Shown here: positions 31,990 to 42,228 of the stretch, piece by piece | Layout: the number at the start of each line of letters is the position of its first letter | Position numbering within the stretch: the first letter of the stretch is position 1 | Assembly (NCBI RefSeq): GCF_000238335.3 | Contig: NZ_AHCB03000005.1 | Span: forward strand, 806,001-870,000 | Direction: 5' to 3' | DNA length: 64,000 nt | Source of the DNA: Pseudoalteromonas marina | GTDB lineage: Bacteria; Pseudomonadota; Gammaproteobacteria; Enterobacterales; Alteromonadaceae | Notes under the pieces: model-generated | The model's database searches: none | Seen by the model: the letters and a program-made list of their open reading frames with translations, nothing else | Told to the model about the DNA's origin: nothing | Program-made: the position numbers and the translations under genes

Positions 31990-32817
31990 ATGACCACTTT
32001 TGGGTTTGATGAACACGATGACTCTTATATTGATGATGCTTACGATGACTTTACCCCTGCGGCAATTTATCGTTGTATTAAGGCTGAATCGAAATGGGAT
32101 CCACAACTAGACTTAACAGCCGCTTTTGATGTTCTTGCTGATTTTGAAAAACAAATTAATGCATTATGTATTGTTGTACCCGACTCTCATGAACGCTTAG
32201 ATAAGTTGCTAGACACCTTTTACAGTACATGGCTATTTAGCGCTTCGAGTTTAAAAGTACCTGAGCATAAATTAAATAGCCTAAGCTACACCCTAACTAT
32301 GCGTAGCGGCTCGCCAACTACTCTGGCAATTTTACTTTGTCATTTTTTACAACAGGCTAACCTCGATGCCAGTATGAGCCTAAATCAAGGCGATATAGGT
32401 GTTCATATTGCTATGAGCGATGAAGAAGGCTATTTGGTTGAGCCAAGTAGCGGTCAGCAAAGTTGGTATATTATTCCTGAAAATGCTGATGAAGCTGAAG
32501 GGCAAGAACAAGAGCCCTTAGAACTTATTTTTGACGATGAAGTTTATAAGCTTTTCTTAGCGCAGCAAAAGTGGTCTTTCATTAGTGAAAATAAATTTGG
32601 CCATGCATTAACATGCGTTGAAATGTTAATGGAATTAATTGGCGACGACCCTTACGAAAGGCGTGATAGAGGGTATTTATTAAATCAGCTCGATTGCCCT
32701 AAAATGGCCCGAGATGATCTACAATTTTTTGTAGATGAATGCCCAGATGATCCAGCAATAGAAATCATCCAACACCAAATTGAAGAATTAGAAGATAATA
32801 ATAAAACTCACCATTAA
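31990..32817 (+). CDS. sirB1: SirB1/YchA transglutaminase-like and TPR protein
   Basis: This 275-residue cytoplasmic protein has unknown molecular function. The N-terminal two thirds form the SirB1 transglutaminase-like region, with LSYTLTMRSGSPTTLAILLCHFLQ and GVHIAMSDEEGYLVEPSSG. The C-terminal part resembles a TPR (YERRDRGYLLNQLDCPKMAR). The cysteine and histidine normally catalytic in transglutaminases are not clearly placed, so activity is uncertain. I chose ATG 31990 over the adjacent TTG. It is followed by a DUF819 transporter and then kdsA. Confidence 0.88.
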   Translation: MTTFGFDEHDDSYIDDAYDDFTPAAIYRCIKAESKWDPQLDLTAAFDVLADFEKQINALCIVVPDSHERLDKLLDTFYSTWLFSASSLKVPEHKLNSLSYTLTMRSGSPTTLAILLCHFLQQANLDASMSLNQGDIGVHIAMSDEEGYLVEPSSGQQSWYIIPENADEAEGQEQEPLELIFDDEVYKLFLAQQKWSFISENKFGHALTCVEMLMELIGDDPYERRDRGYLLNQLDCPKMARDDLQFFVDECPDDPAIEIIQHQIEELEDNNKTHH

Positions 32818-32831
32818 TATTAGGGAATACC

Positions 32832-34085
32832 ATGGTTGAAACACAAAGCGCATTAATCACTAATGATGCAGTTGTGCTTGGTTTACTCGCAGTTATTTTG
32901 GGGTTTATATTTAAAACCTCAAACAGCGAGCGCCCAGCATTAAAAACGTTCTATAAATATGTACCGGCTCTATTACTTTGCTACTTTTTACCTTCTTTGC
33001 TTAATACGTTTGGTATTGTCGATGGTAATAAATCGAATGTTTATTACGTTGCTTCACGCTATTTATTACCTGCCTGTTTGATACTTTTAACTATTAGCAT
33101 TGATTTAAAAGCGATTTTAAACTTAGGCCCTAAAGCACTAATTATGTTTTTAGTGGGAACGCTCGGTATTGTTATCGGCGGACCCCTGGCTATATTAGTT
33201 GTGAGCGCGGTAGACCCTACAATTGTAGGCGGGCATGGGCCAGATGCTGTATGGCGCGGCATGACCACCGTAGCTGGAAGCTGGATTGGCGGTGGTGCAA
33301 ACCAAGCCTCAATGAAAGAAATGTTTGAGGTGGGCGGCGATATTTTTTCAGTGATGGTCACCGTTGATGTCATAGTGGCTAATATTTGGATGGCAGTTTT
33401 GTTACTAATGGCAGCTAACCATAAGAAAATTGATGCTGCTACAGGAGCAGACACCAGCGCCATTGAAGATTTAAAGCAGCGTGTTGAAAAATACCATGCA
33501 GAGCATGCGCGCATGCCAACACTGAATGACTACATGACATTGCTTGCTATTGCATTTGGTATTACTGGTTTAGCCCATTTTTGCGCAGACTTTTTAGGGC
33601 CGTTTTTCGCTAATAACTATTCATGGGCAAAAGAGTACAGTTTAACCAGTAAGTTTTTCTGGCTAATTGTCATTTCAACTACCATTGGTATTAGTTTGTC
33701 TTTTACTAAAATAAGACAGATTGAAGCATTTGGTGCATCTAAAGTAGCTTCAAGCTTTTTATACATTTTAGTTGCCTCAATTGGCTTACATATGAATGTA
33801 ACTGCTATTTTTGATAACCCGGGCTTGTTTTTAGTGGGCGCTATTTGGATGCTAGTACACGCTGGTTTAATGTTGCTTGTTGCAAAATTAATTAAAGCAC
33901 CGCTTTTTTATATGGCAGTAGGCTCGCAAGCTAATGTCGGAGGCGCAGCGTCTGCGCCTGTTGTTGCGTCAGCATTTCACCCTTCGCTTGCGCCTGTCGG
34001 TGTTTTACTGGCTGTATTAGGTTACGGAGTGGGTACATACATGGCTTATATTTGTGGATTAATGTTGCAAGCAGTTGCACCTTAA
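32832..34085 (+). CDS. DUF819 integral membrane protein
   Basis: This 417-residue protein has about ten to twelve membrane helices. It carries DUF819 family features such as SWIGGGANQASMKEMFEVGG and the late glycine-rich GSQANVGGAASAPVVASAF, which look like two inverted-repeat halves of a transporter. The family is annotated as a putative permease of unknown substrate. AGGG precedes the ATG. It begins 15 bases after sirB1 and ends nine bases before kdsA, so it lies inside the operon, although E. coli has sirB1 and kdsA adjacent. Confidence 0.87.
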   Translation: MVETQSALITNDAVVLGLLAVILGFIFKTSNSERPALKTFYKYVPALLLCYFLPSLLNTFGIVDGNKSNVYYVASRYLLPACLILLTISIDLKAILNLGPKALIMFLVGTLGIVIGGPLAILVVSAVDPTIVGGHGPDAVWRGMTTVAGSWIGGGANQASMKEMFEVGGDIFSVMVTVDVIVANIWMAVLLLMAANHKKIDAATGADTSAIEDLKQRVEKYHAEHARMPTLNDYMTLLAIAFGITGLAHFCADFLGPFFANNYSWAKEYSLTSKFFWLIVISTTIGISLSFTKIRQIEAFGASKVASSFLYILVASIGLHMNVTAIFDNPGLFLVGAIWMLVHAGLMLLVAKLIKAPLFYMAVGSQANVGGAASAPVVASAFHPSLAPVGVLLAVLGYGVGTYMAYICGLMLQAVAP

Positions 34086-34949
<864 letters not shown>

Positions 34950-34965
34950 AAAGTGACCGCATAAT

Positions 34966-34989
34966 AAAAAGCGACATTAGTCGCTTTTT
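34966..34989 (+). terminator. Terminator of kdsA
   Basis: A 10-bp stem AAAAAGCGAC/GTCGCTTTTT around the loop ATTA is followed by further T residues on the plus strand. Confidence 0.92.
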
Positions 34990-35067
34990 TTACACCTTAA
35001 ATATACTCTTTCTTGTCATGGGTATATAATTCATGCATAAGAAAAACTAATTCAAAGCTTGGTTATT

Positions 35068-35964
35068 ATGTCAAGACGAGTCCCCCCATTAAACGCACTC
35101 AAAGCATTTGAAGCTGCAGCACGGCATTTAAGCTTTACAAAAGCCGCAGAAGAGCTTTATGTAACGCAAGCAGCTGTCAGTCATCAAATAAAAACACTCG
35201 AAGAACATTTAGGTTTAAAGCTATTTTTACGAAAAAATCGCTCGTTATTATTAACGGAAGAAGGCCAAGGTTATTTTTTAGATATTAAAGAAATTTTTAC
35301 GCAACTGATTGATGCTACAGAAAAGTTACTTGCGCGAGGAGCTAAAGGCTCATTAACGGTAAGTTTAACCCCTAGTTTTGCAATTCAATGGTTAGTGCCT
35401 CGTTTAAGTTTATTTAATGAGTTACACCCTGAAATTGACGTAAGAATAAAAGCACAAGACCAAGACGAAAATTCGTTAAGTGACGATGTCGATATTGCCA
35501 TTTACTACGGGCGTGGCCACTGGAATGGAGTGCAAGCTTATAAGTTACATACAGAGTATTTAGTGCCATTGTGCAGCCCTATGTTATTGAGTGGCCCCAA
35601 ACCACTTGATCAACCCAGTGATTTAGCACAGCACACCTTATTGCATGACACTACACGTAAAAATTGGAAAACGTGGATGAAAACTGCGGGTGTACGTAAC
35701 GTACAAGTAAATCAAGGGCCTATATTTAGCCACTCTTCTATGGTGCTGCAAGCTGCTGTTCATGGCCAAGGCGTTGCAATTGGGAATAGTGTGTTAGCCA
35801 AACCAGATATTGATGCAGGGCGACTAGTTATTCCGTTTAGCCACAGTCTAGAAAGTAAAAACGCTTATTATTTGGTGCTTCGTGAGTCACAAACTGAACT
35901 GGGAAAAATAGTGTCATTTAAAGAATGGATGCTAAGTTTGGTTGAACAAGAGCAAGAGTATTAA
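35068..35964 (+). CDS. gcvA: GcvA-like LysR transcription regulator
   Basis: This 298-residue regulator has a LysR-type helix-turn-helix at residues 1-60 (RRVPPLNALKAFEAAARHLS, TQAAVSHQIKTLEEHLG) and a periplasmic-binding-fold effector domain. The N-terminus is very close to E. coli GcvA, which controls the glycine cleavage system. The downstream neighbours, DUF423 (ygdD) and rlmM (ygdE), are also the E. coli neighbours of gcvA, which supports the name. I chose ATG 35068; an upstream TTG adds only three residues. Confidence 0.9.
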   Translation: MSRRVPPLNALKAFEAAARHLSFTKAAEELYVTQAAVSHQIKTLEEHLGLKLFLRKNRSLLLTEEGQGYFLDIKEIFTQLIDATEKLLARGAKGSLTVSLTPSFAIQWLVPRLSLFNELHPEIDVRIKAQDQDENSLSDDVDIAIYYGRGHWNGVQAYKLHTEYLVPLCSPMLLSGPKPLDQPSDLAQHTLLHDTTRKNWKTWMKTAGVRNVQVNQGPIFSHSSMVLQAAVHGQGVAIGNSVLAKPDIDAGRLVIPFSHSLESKNAYYLVLRESQTELGKIVSFKEWMLSLVEQEQEY

Positions 35965-35966
35965 TC

Positions 35967-36599
35967 ATGATTGAATGGTTCAAAAGTCAAAGCCAACCCG
36001 CAATTGCACAGTTTATTTTTGCCCATGGTGCTGGTGCTGGCAGTGATTCTGATTTTATGCAGCACGTGGCTGCACTGATCAGTGAGCAGGGTGTTGATGT
36101 TGGTTTATTTGATTTTGAATATATGCAAATTGCAAAGCAAACCGGCAAGCGACGCCCACCAGAGCGTGCTCCCAAGTTGCTTGCATACTATGAGCAAGTA
36201 TTAACGCATGCCCAACCTAAATTACCCTTGTTTATTGGCGGTAAATCAATGGGCGGGCGAATGGCGTCAATGCTTGCATGCACAACTAAGCAGCCGATCA
36301 AAGGCGTTATTGCATTTGGTTACCCATTTCATCCACCAGGTAAACCAGACAAGCTTCGAACAGAACACTTTGCTGATATTCCTTGTCCTTTTTTAGTGTT
36401 GCAAGGTGACCGAGATACATTTGGTACGCGTGAAGAACTAAAAACGCTGGCAATGCCAAAACAGCCCGACTATGTATGGCTGGCTGATGGTGACCATTCA
36501 TTAAAACCACGTAAAAAAAGTGGCATTACTGAATTAGAAAACCGCCAAATAGCAGCTTCTAGTGCAGTACAATTTATAAACAAAATGTTGGGTAAATAA
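35967..36599 (+). CDS. Alpha/beta-hydrolase of the KANL3/Tex30-like group
   Basis: This 210-residue cytoplasmic protein has an alpha/beta-hydrolase fold. The N-terminus has FIFAHGAGAGSDSDFM (oxyanion region), the nucleophile elbow is GGKSMGGRMAS near residue 92, the acid is likely in LQGDRDTFG, and the histidine lies in DGDHSLKPRKKSG. The substrate is unknown. It starts two bases after gcvA and shares one base with the next gene (TAATG), so it is translated in the gcvA-rlmM unit. E. coli lacks a gene at this position. Confidence 0.85.
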   Translation: MIEWFKSQSQPAIAQFIFAHGAGAGSDSDFMQHVAALISEQGVDVGLFDFEYMQIAKQTGKRRPPERAPKLLAYYEQVLTHAQPKLPLFIGGKSMGGRMASMLACTTKQPIKGVIAFGYPFHPPGKPDKLRTEHFADIPCPFLVLQGDRDTFGTREELKTLAMPKQPDYVWLADGDHSLKPRKKSGITELENRQIAASSAVQFINKMLGK

Positions 36600-36967
36600 T
36601 GACAAAACTATTTTTAATGGCAGGCAGTTTATTTTGTATGTTTTCGGTTATGTTGGGGGCTTTTGCCGCTCACGGACTGAAAAGTCGTCTATCAGAATAT
36701 TCGATAGGTGTGTTTAAAACAGCCGCTGAGTATCAAATGGTGCACGGTTTAGCATTAATTGCAGTAGCTTTACTCTTAAAATGGGGTATTAGCCTAAATT
36801 GGGCTGGCCACTTTTTTATAATAGGTACATTGCTTTTTAGTGGCAGCCTATATTTATTAGCACTGACAGGAATGAAGTGGTTAGGGCCAATTACTCCTCT
36901 TGGTGGGGTGTGCTTTATTATTGGTTGGATTGTTATTTTAGTGCAAGTTGCACGATTTAAGTTTTAA
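36599..36967 (+). CDS. DUF423 membrane protein (YgdD-like)
   Basis: This 122-residue protein has four predicted membrane helices and unknown function. It has the DUF423 start LFLMAGSLFCMFSVMLGAFAAHGLK and the motif FKTAAEYQMVHGLALIAVAL. It overlaps the hydrolase stop by one base and precedes rlmM, like ygdD in E. coli. Confidence 0.9.
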   Translation: MTKLFLMAGSLFCMFSVMLGAFAAHGLKSRLSEYSIGVFKTAAEYQMVHGLALIAVALLLKWGISLNWAGHFFIIGTLLFSGSLYLLALTGMKWLGPITPLGGVCFIIGWIVILVQVARFKF

Positions 36968-36984
36968 AAAGTTTAAGGGTTATT

Positions 36985-38070
36985 ATGTCTAGTGTTGTGA
37001 TTTATTGTCGCAGTGGGTTTGAAAATGATGCAGCTGCTGAAATAACATTTCATGCTGCTGAGCAGGGTTTTGCAGGGTATGTAAAGGCAAAACCTAATAC
37101 AGGTTACGTTATATATGAATGTTTTGAAGCGCAGCATAGCGACGAGATAATCAAAAAAATCGATTTCAAAAATATGGTGTTTGCTCGCCAGTGGTTTGCC
37201 GGCACATTATTAGAAGATATGCCTTTAGAAGACCGTGTAGGCGCAGTTGTGCAAGCAGCTAAAGATTTTCCTTTATGCGCTGAACTACGAGTAGAGACGC
37301 CTGATACAAACGAAGGGAAAGAACTACTTACTTTTTGTAAAAAAATATCCACACCGCTTAAAAAAGCACTAGAGAAACAAAACACCGTGTTGCGTGAGTC
37401 AAAGGCAAATCGGCCTGTGATGCATGTGTTATTTTTGGAAAATAATACCGCATATGTTGGCTACTCATACAGCTATAACAATTCACCCAACTTTATGGGG
37501 ATTTTACGTTTGCGTATGCCAAGCGATGGTCCTAGCCGTTCTACACTTAAACTTGATGAAGCGTTTTATGTGTTTATACCAGAGCAACAAAGAGAAACAC
37601 GTGTTGCTGCAGGTATGCGATGTGTTGACCTAGGCGCATGCCCAGGTGGTTGGACATATCAGTTGGTGCGCAGAGGCATGTTTGTTAATGCAATAGACAA
37701 TGGACCAATGAATGATAACCTAATGGAAACAGGGCAGGTTAAGCATTTTAGAGAGGATGGCTTTAAATATCGTCCAGAGAAAAGAAACATTACTTGGCTT
37801 GTATGTGACATGGTAGAAAAACCAACCAAAGTAACCAGCCTAATGATTGACTGGGCAGTTAATGCCTATGCAAAAGAGCTTATTTTTAATCTTAAGTTAC
37901 CAATGAAAAAGCGCTTTGACAGTGTATATGAGTGCTTAGCAATGATAAAAGAAGAGCTCGCTAAGTACGGTATTAGCTACGAATTACAAGCTAAACATTT
38001 ATACCATGATAGAGAAGAGATCACGGTGCATTTAAATGTGACTAAAGTCCCTCAAAGCTTATACAGGTGA
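36985..38070 (+). CDS. rlmM: 23S rRNA 2'-O-ribose C2498 methyltransferase
   Basis: RlmM methylates the ribose of C2498 in 23S rRNA. It has 361 residues with an N-terminal THUMP-type region and a C-terminal Rossmann methyltransferase. The SAM motif DLGACPGGWTYQLVRRG lies near residue 214. The conserved LVCDMVEKP segment follows, and a catalytic lysine is likely in FNLKLPMKKR. AAGGG precedes the ATG by five bases. A strong bidirectional terminator follows. Confidence 0.95.
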   Translation: MSSVVIYCRSGFENDAAAEITFHAAEQGFAGYVKAKPNTGYVIYECFEAQHSDEIIKKIDFKNMVFARQWFAGTLLEDMPLEDRVGAVVQAAKDFPLCAELRVETPDTNEGKELLTFCKKISTPLKKALEKQNTVLRESKANRPVMHVLFLENNTAYVGYSYSYNNSPNFMGILRLRMPSDGPSRSTLKLDEAFYVFIPEQQRETRVAAGMRCVDLGACPGGWTYQLVRRGMFVNAIDNGPMNDNLMETGQVKHFREDGFKYRPEKRNITWLVCDMVEKPTKVTSLMIDWAVNAYAKELIFNLKLPMKKRFDSVYECLAMIKEELAKYGISYELQAKHLYHDREEITVHLNVTKVPQSLYR

Positions 38071-38080
38071 TTAAAGACAA

Positions 38081-38104
38081 AAAATGGGCCGCTAGGCCCA
38101 TTTT
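38081..38104. terminator. Bidirectional terminator, rlmM / cysZ
   Basis: A 10-bp stem AAAATGGGCC/GGCCCATTTT surrounds the loop GCTA. T runs follow on both strands, and the two flanking genes converge here. Confidence 0.92.
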
Positions 38105-38145
38105 TATATACACACTGTTACTAAAGTAATAACTTCATTTAAGAG

Positions 38146-38874
38146 TTAGCTTCGGTATTTTGGTCGGTAATTATCTACCCACAAACGCGTAGCACCGCAT
38201 ACGGCAACAGGCATTACAATTAGGTTCACAAATGGGATGGCTGTTAATAACATAACAGCAAAACCAAACCCATAAGAAAGCCCTTGTTTAGACTTTAAGT
38301 CGTTTTTCATCTTTTTAAAACTAATTTTATGGTTATCAAACGCATAATCTTTATACTGCACCGCATACATCCAGCAAGTAAATAATACCCACAGAATTTG
38401 CCCTATTACCGGTAATACCCACAGTAATATAAAAAAGCCAATAGCACGTGGTAAGTAATAGCATAGCTTGGTCCACTCACGGGCAAGCATACGTGGTATA
38501 TCTTTTATTAAGTCAGCAAAGCCATCATCGTTAATTTTTTGACCCGTTAGGTACAACTCTACTTTTTCGCTTAAAAGTGCATTAAATGGGGCTGCAATAA
38601 AGTTTGTAATCACGGTAAACACCATACTATAACTAAATAGCACGACTAATACCGCAATTGGCCACATTAACCATTCTAACCAGCTTAGCCATTCGGGAAG
38701 CATATTGTTGATATAATTAAAACTGTCACTCAGCCAGCCAAATAAGAAAAATAATGAACTACCGAATAATAAAATATTAATCAAAAGCGGAATGAGCACA
38801 AAGCGCTTTAATCCTTTTTGGCTTATTAATTTAAACCCTGAAAAAAAATATTCCATACCTTGTATGATCTGCAC
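38146..38874 (-). CDS. cysZ: CysZ-like sulfate transporter/EI24 membrane protein
   Basis: This inner-membrane protein of about 242 residues has several long hydrophobic segments, in line with CysZ, which moves sulfate for cysteine synthesis. Matching features are YFFSGFKLISQKGLKRFVLI near the start and NFIAAPFNALLSEKVELYLTG in the middle. The start is uncertain: the GTG at 38874 has GAGG five bases upstream, the TTG at 38889 has no ribosome site, and the ATG at 38856 has AAGG too close. No other cys gene is nearby. Confidence 0.85.
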   Translation of the reverse strand: MQIIQGMEYFFSGFKLISQKGLKRFVLIPLLINILLFGSSLFFLFGWLSDSFNYINNMLPEWLSWLEWLMWPIAVLVVLFSYSMVFTVITNFIAAPFNALLSEKVELYLTGQKINDDGFADLIKDIPRMLAREWTKLCYYLPRAIGFFILLWVLPVIGQILWVLFTCWMYAVQYKDYAFDNHKISFKKMKNDLKSKQGLSYGFGFAVMLLTAIPFVNLIVMPVAVCGATRLWVDNYRPKYRS

Positions 38875-39119
38875 AACAACCTCAATCAATGTTTACAACT
38901 AAAGTTAGTATAAATAGCTTAATAATTTTGAACAGCTATTTTGCGTAACAAAGTGTTTAAAGCAAGGTATACGCATTTTTTATCAGTTCCTTATTTGAAA
39001 GTACTGAGTCTGAATAATTTAAAGCTGTAATTGTGTTAAAACACCATGCAGAGGTTGTTCATTTGTTACAATTCGGTATAGTTTCACAACATATAATTAA
39101 TATAAATTTGAGATACTCA

Positions 39120-39581
39120 ATGCAGTTAGTTGATTTAAAACCGAATGACCAGGATGTGATTAATGTTTTTGCTGATATCGACCGACTTATAAACTCTTTA
39201 TACCCTGTAGCTACCGCGCAATCACTTACCTTAAGCGAACTAGATAAACCTAACGTTTATGCCATTGGGTTAAAAAATGATGACGGGATTGTTGCTTGTG
39301 GGGCAATTGTAATGCAATCAGGGGAACCATCTTACGCAGAAGTAAGACGCCTTTATGTAAACCCTAGTTACCGTGGGAAAGGGTTATCTCGCAGAGTTAT
39401 GCAAATTCTTTTGCACTACGCAGGCGAAGAAGAAATACCATTAATTAGATTGGAAACCGGCCCTAAACAAATTGAATCGATTAAACTATATGAAAATTTA
39501 GGATTTAAACGTTGTGGTTGTTTTGGTTCTTATAAAGATAACCCGCAAAGTGTGTTTATGGAGCTTGGCTTAAGCCAATAA
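39120..39581 (+). CDS. GNAT-family N-acetyltransferase
   Basis: This 153-residue acetyltransferase has unknown substrate. Motif A with the acetyl-CoA loop reads RRLYVNPSYRGKGLSRRVMQ, and motif B is IESIKLYENLGFKRCGCFG. The ATG at 39120 gives the usual family length. The frame stays open for a further 29 codons upstream, but those lack family character. It stands alone between cysZ (divergent) and the GAF-GGDEF-EAL gene. Confidence 0.88.
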   Translation: MQLVDLKPNDQDVINVFADIDRLINSLYPVATAQSLTLSELDKPNVYAIGLKNDDGIVACGAIVMQSGEPSYAEVRRLYVNPSYRGKGLSRRVMQILLHYAGEEEIPLIRLETGPKQIESIKLYENLGFKRCGCFGSYKDNPQSVFMELGLSQ

Positions 39582-39787
39582 CAAGCAGATTTTAAAACAC
39601 CTATATTTTATAGACTAACGCTATGCTGTCTATTATTGTATAAAAAACAGCAGTTAGCAGTAAAAGTCGTTTATTTAAAGCTATACTTTACGTTACCTAA
39701 GCGAATAATTTTATTCGGTACTGAATACGTACTGTTTTTAAAAAACATCTGTAAGCTAAAAACAATAATGAAAGTGTGTGGTGTCAA

Positions 39788-42028
39788 ATGGAAACAGTTA
39801 GATTAAATAAGTTGTTATCCCATCAGCAAGATATTTTATCTAAAATAGCGCTTGGACTCCCGTTTGAGGATGTTCTTGACGAAATTTGCTTATCGATAGA
39901 AGAACTTATTGATGAAAAATCCGCTAAATGTTCTATTTTGTCACTAAACAAAGGGCAATTGCTGCACTGTGCCGCGCCTAACATTGAGGATGGTTATTGT
40001 CAGGCAATCAATGGGGTTCACATAGGTCCAAATGTTGGCTCGTGCGGTACTGCTGCTTATTTAGGCGAGCGCGTTATTGTTGAAGACATAGCTAATTCAT
40101 CGTTGTGGGCTGATTTTAAAGACGTCGCTTTACAGTTTGGATTGCAGTCGTGTTGGTCTACCCCTGTTATTTCAACTAAATCTAGTATTTTAGGCACGTT
40201 TGCCATTTACCACGATAAGCCCAAAAAGCCTTCACCTTTCGAACTTGAATTAATCGACTATTTTGTAAATTTCACAAGTATTGCACTTGAAAAAAATGCA
40301 GAGTACATAAAAGCTAACCAGCTCATTACTGATTTAGAAAAAAGTAATGAAAAATTTGCAGCTTTTACAAAGGTTATGCCCGATTTAACACTTATTATTA
40401 GTGAAGAGGGTGAGTATATGGATATTTATGGCACCACCGACGCGCTTTTATACAAGTCACAATCTGACTTAATAAATAAAAAAATTAATGACGTAATGCC
40501 TGCTGAAGATGCCACATCAATAATGGCGGTAATAAATAAAACATTGCTCACAAACGATGTTCAAGTATTTGAATACGAATTAGATATCGACGGCAAAATA
40601 ATGGTTTTTGAAGGTCGTACATCACCCATTAAAGATTACCAGTCAGATAACCCATCTCAGCGTTATATTGTTTGGGTTGCACGCGATATAACAACAAGAA
40701 AAAAAGCAGAGCTAGAAGTAGAAAGGCTTGCCTTTTATGACCCATTAACAGGTTTGCCAAATAGACGAATGCTGAATGACAAATTATCAGCCTATGTTGA
40801 GAATATAAAGCAAAGCGATGTGACCGGTGCGTTATTATTTCTAGATTTAGATAACTTTAAACGAATAAACGATTCAGTAGGCCACAGCGCGGGTGATGAA
40901 GTTCTTGTAGAGCTTTCAAAACGATTTAATGATGTTGTTAGTGAAAAAGATACATTAGCGCGTGTTGGTGGCGATGAGTTTATTATATTGCTTGAATATG
41001 TTGGTGATAATACAGAAAGTGCAATTTTAGAGTCTGAAAAAATAGCAAAAATAATACAAAGTGTTTTTTATGATAAATTTGAAGTGGGCCGCTTAGCCTT
41101 TCAGGTCAGTTGTAGCATTGGTATTTGTTTAATAGATAAAAGCAATCATTTAACCGATAATATTCTTAAATTTGCTGATACGGCTATGTACCGTTCTAAA
41201 ATGAAAAACGGCAATAGCTGCAGCTTTTATGATCCCGAGTTACAAGCATTGCTTGAAAATCAGGCCGAACTTGAAACCGACATTGTAAGAGCCATTGCAC
41301 ACGATGAGTTTAGTGCGTATTTTCAGCCGCAAATAAATGCAAATGGTAAAATTACGGGTGCAGAGGCTTTAATTAGATGGCATCACCCTAGTAAGGGGCT
41401 GATTGCGCCTAATGACTTTATTCCAATCGCTGAGCAAAATGGGGTTATTCAAAAGCTCCAAAATACCGTTCTACGTGATATTTGTATTTTAATAAATGAG
41501 CTTAATAGCAAGCAGCTGATTGATGATTCATTTAAAGTGTCAATCAACATCAGTCAAGTCCAGTTCAATTCAACGACGTTAAAAACGGAATTATTAAATG
41601 TTGTTAATGATTATAATGTTAATCCATCGAATATTAAGTTAGAGATCACAGAGTCTATGCTTAGCGGCGATATAGCCAGCGTAATATCGCAAATTGATGA
41701 GTTAAAGCAGCAAGGTTTTATTTTCTCAATAGATGACTTTGGTACAGGCTATTCGTGTTTAACGCATTTGAGCTCGTTTTCAGTGAATGAATTAAAAGTA
41801 GATAAAAGCTTTATAGATAAAATATTAGATAAAGGCACAGGGTTTAGTATTGTGCAAACCATTATTAATTTAGGTAAAAGCCTTAACTTAACAGTTGTTG
41901 CTGAAGGTGTTGAAACCGAAGAACAATTTACCGTACTTAAAACAATGAGCGTTGACATGATTCAAGGCTATTTAATTGCTAAGCCTATGAACTTCGATGA
42001 TTATTTATGCTGGCATCAGTCTTATTAA
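39788..42028 (+). CDS. GAF-PAS-GGDEF-EAL cyclic di-GMP protein
   Basis: This soluble sensor protein has 746 residues and no membrane segment. An N-terminal GAF domain (about residues 20-170, including GPNVGSCGTAAYLGERVIVE) is followed by a PAS region (about 185-305), a GGDEF domain (FYDPLTGLPNRR, intact RVGGDEFIIL) and an EAL domain. EAL is complete: GAEALIRWHHP, EITESML, DDFGTGYSCL, KVDKSFI and AEGVET. No RxxD inhibitory site is present before GGDEF. It probably degrades cyclic di-GMP in response to a ligand or redox cue, but the balance of activities is an inference. I preferred ATG 39788 over an upstream GTG. Confidence 0.9.
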   Translation: METVRLNKLLSHQQDILSKIALGLPFEDVLDEICLSIEELIDEKSAKCSILSLNKGQLLHCAAPNIEDGYCQAINGVHIGPNVGSCGTAAYLGERVIVEDIANSSLWADFKDVALQFGLQSCWSTPVISTKSSILGTFAIYHDKPKKPSPFELELIDYFVNFTSIALEKNAEYIKANQLITDLEKSNEKFAAFTKVMPDLTLIISEEGEYMDIYGTTDALLYKSQSDLINKKINDVMPAEDATSIMAVINKTLLTNDVQVFEYELDIDGKIMVFEGRTSPIKDYQSDNPSQRYIVWVARDITTRKKAELEVERLAFYDPLTGLPNRRMLNDKLSAYVENIKQSDVTGALLFLDLDNFKRINDSVGHSAGDEVLVELSKRFNDVVSEKDTLARVGGDEFIILLEYVGDNTESAILESEKIAKIIQSVFYDKFEVGRLAFQVSCSIGICLIDKSNHLTDNILKFADTAMYRSKMKNGNSCSFYDPELQALLENQAELETDIVRAIAHDEFSAYFQPQINANGKITGAEALIRWHHPSKGLIAPNDFIPIAEQNGVIQKLQNTVLRDICILINELNSKQLIDDSFKVSINISQVQFNSTTLKTELLNVVNDYNVNPSNIKLEITESMLSGDIASVISQIDELKQQGFIFSIDDFGTGYSCLTHLSSFSVNELKVDKSFIDKILDKGTGFSIVQTIINLGKSLNLTVVAEGVETEEQFTVLKTMSVDMIQGYLIAKPMNFDDYLCWHQSY

Positions 42029-42102
42029 AATGTAGACACCTTCAATTTTAAATTAACATGCTTTGGTAATTTGGCTGGAGTCTGTCGTAGTATCAAAACG
42101 AC

Positions 42103-42125
42103 TAACAAGAATCCTGTTCTTGTTA
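42103..42125. repeat. Inverted repeat between the GGDEF-EAL and MYG1 genes
   Basis: TAACAAGAA and its exact complement flank the loop TCCTG, giving a 9-bp stem. No T run follows. It could be a hairpin in the trailing mRNA or an operator for the MYG1 gene 104 bases downstream. Confidence 0.5.
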
Positions 42126-42228
42126 ATCACATTCGTATAAAATTCACCACCTAACGTCCTATAGTTTTCACAATTAACGCAATACAGAGCGAGACTTCCT
42201 TATCCTTTCTAATAAAGACACCAGTTCA

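Noticed and set aside
39615..39657. CTAAC-GCTGT / ACAGC-GTTAG inverted repeat after the GNAT gene
   Set aside because: The two arms are interrupted unequally and no T run follows. It is too weak to call a terminator.
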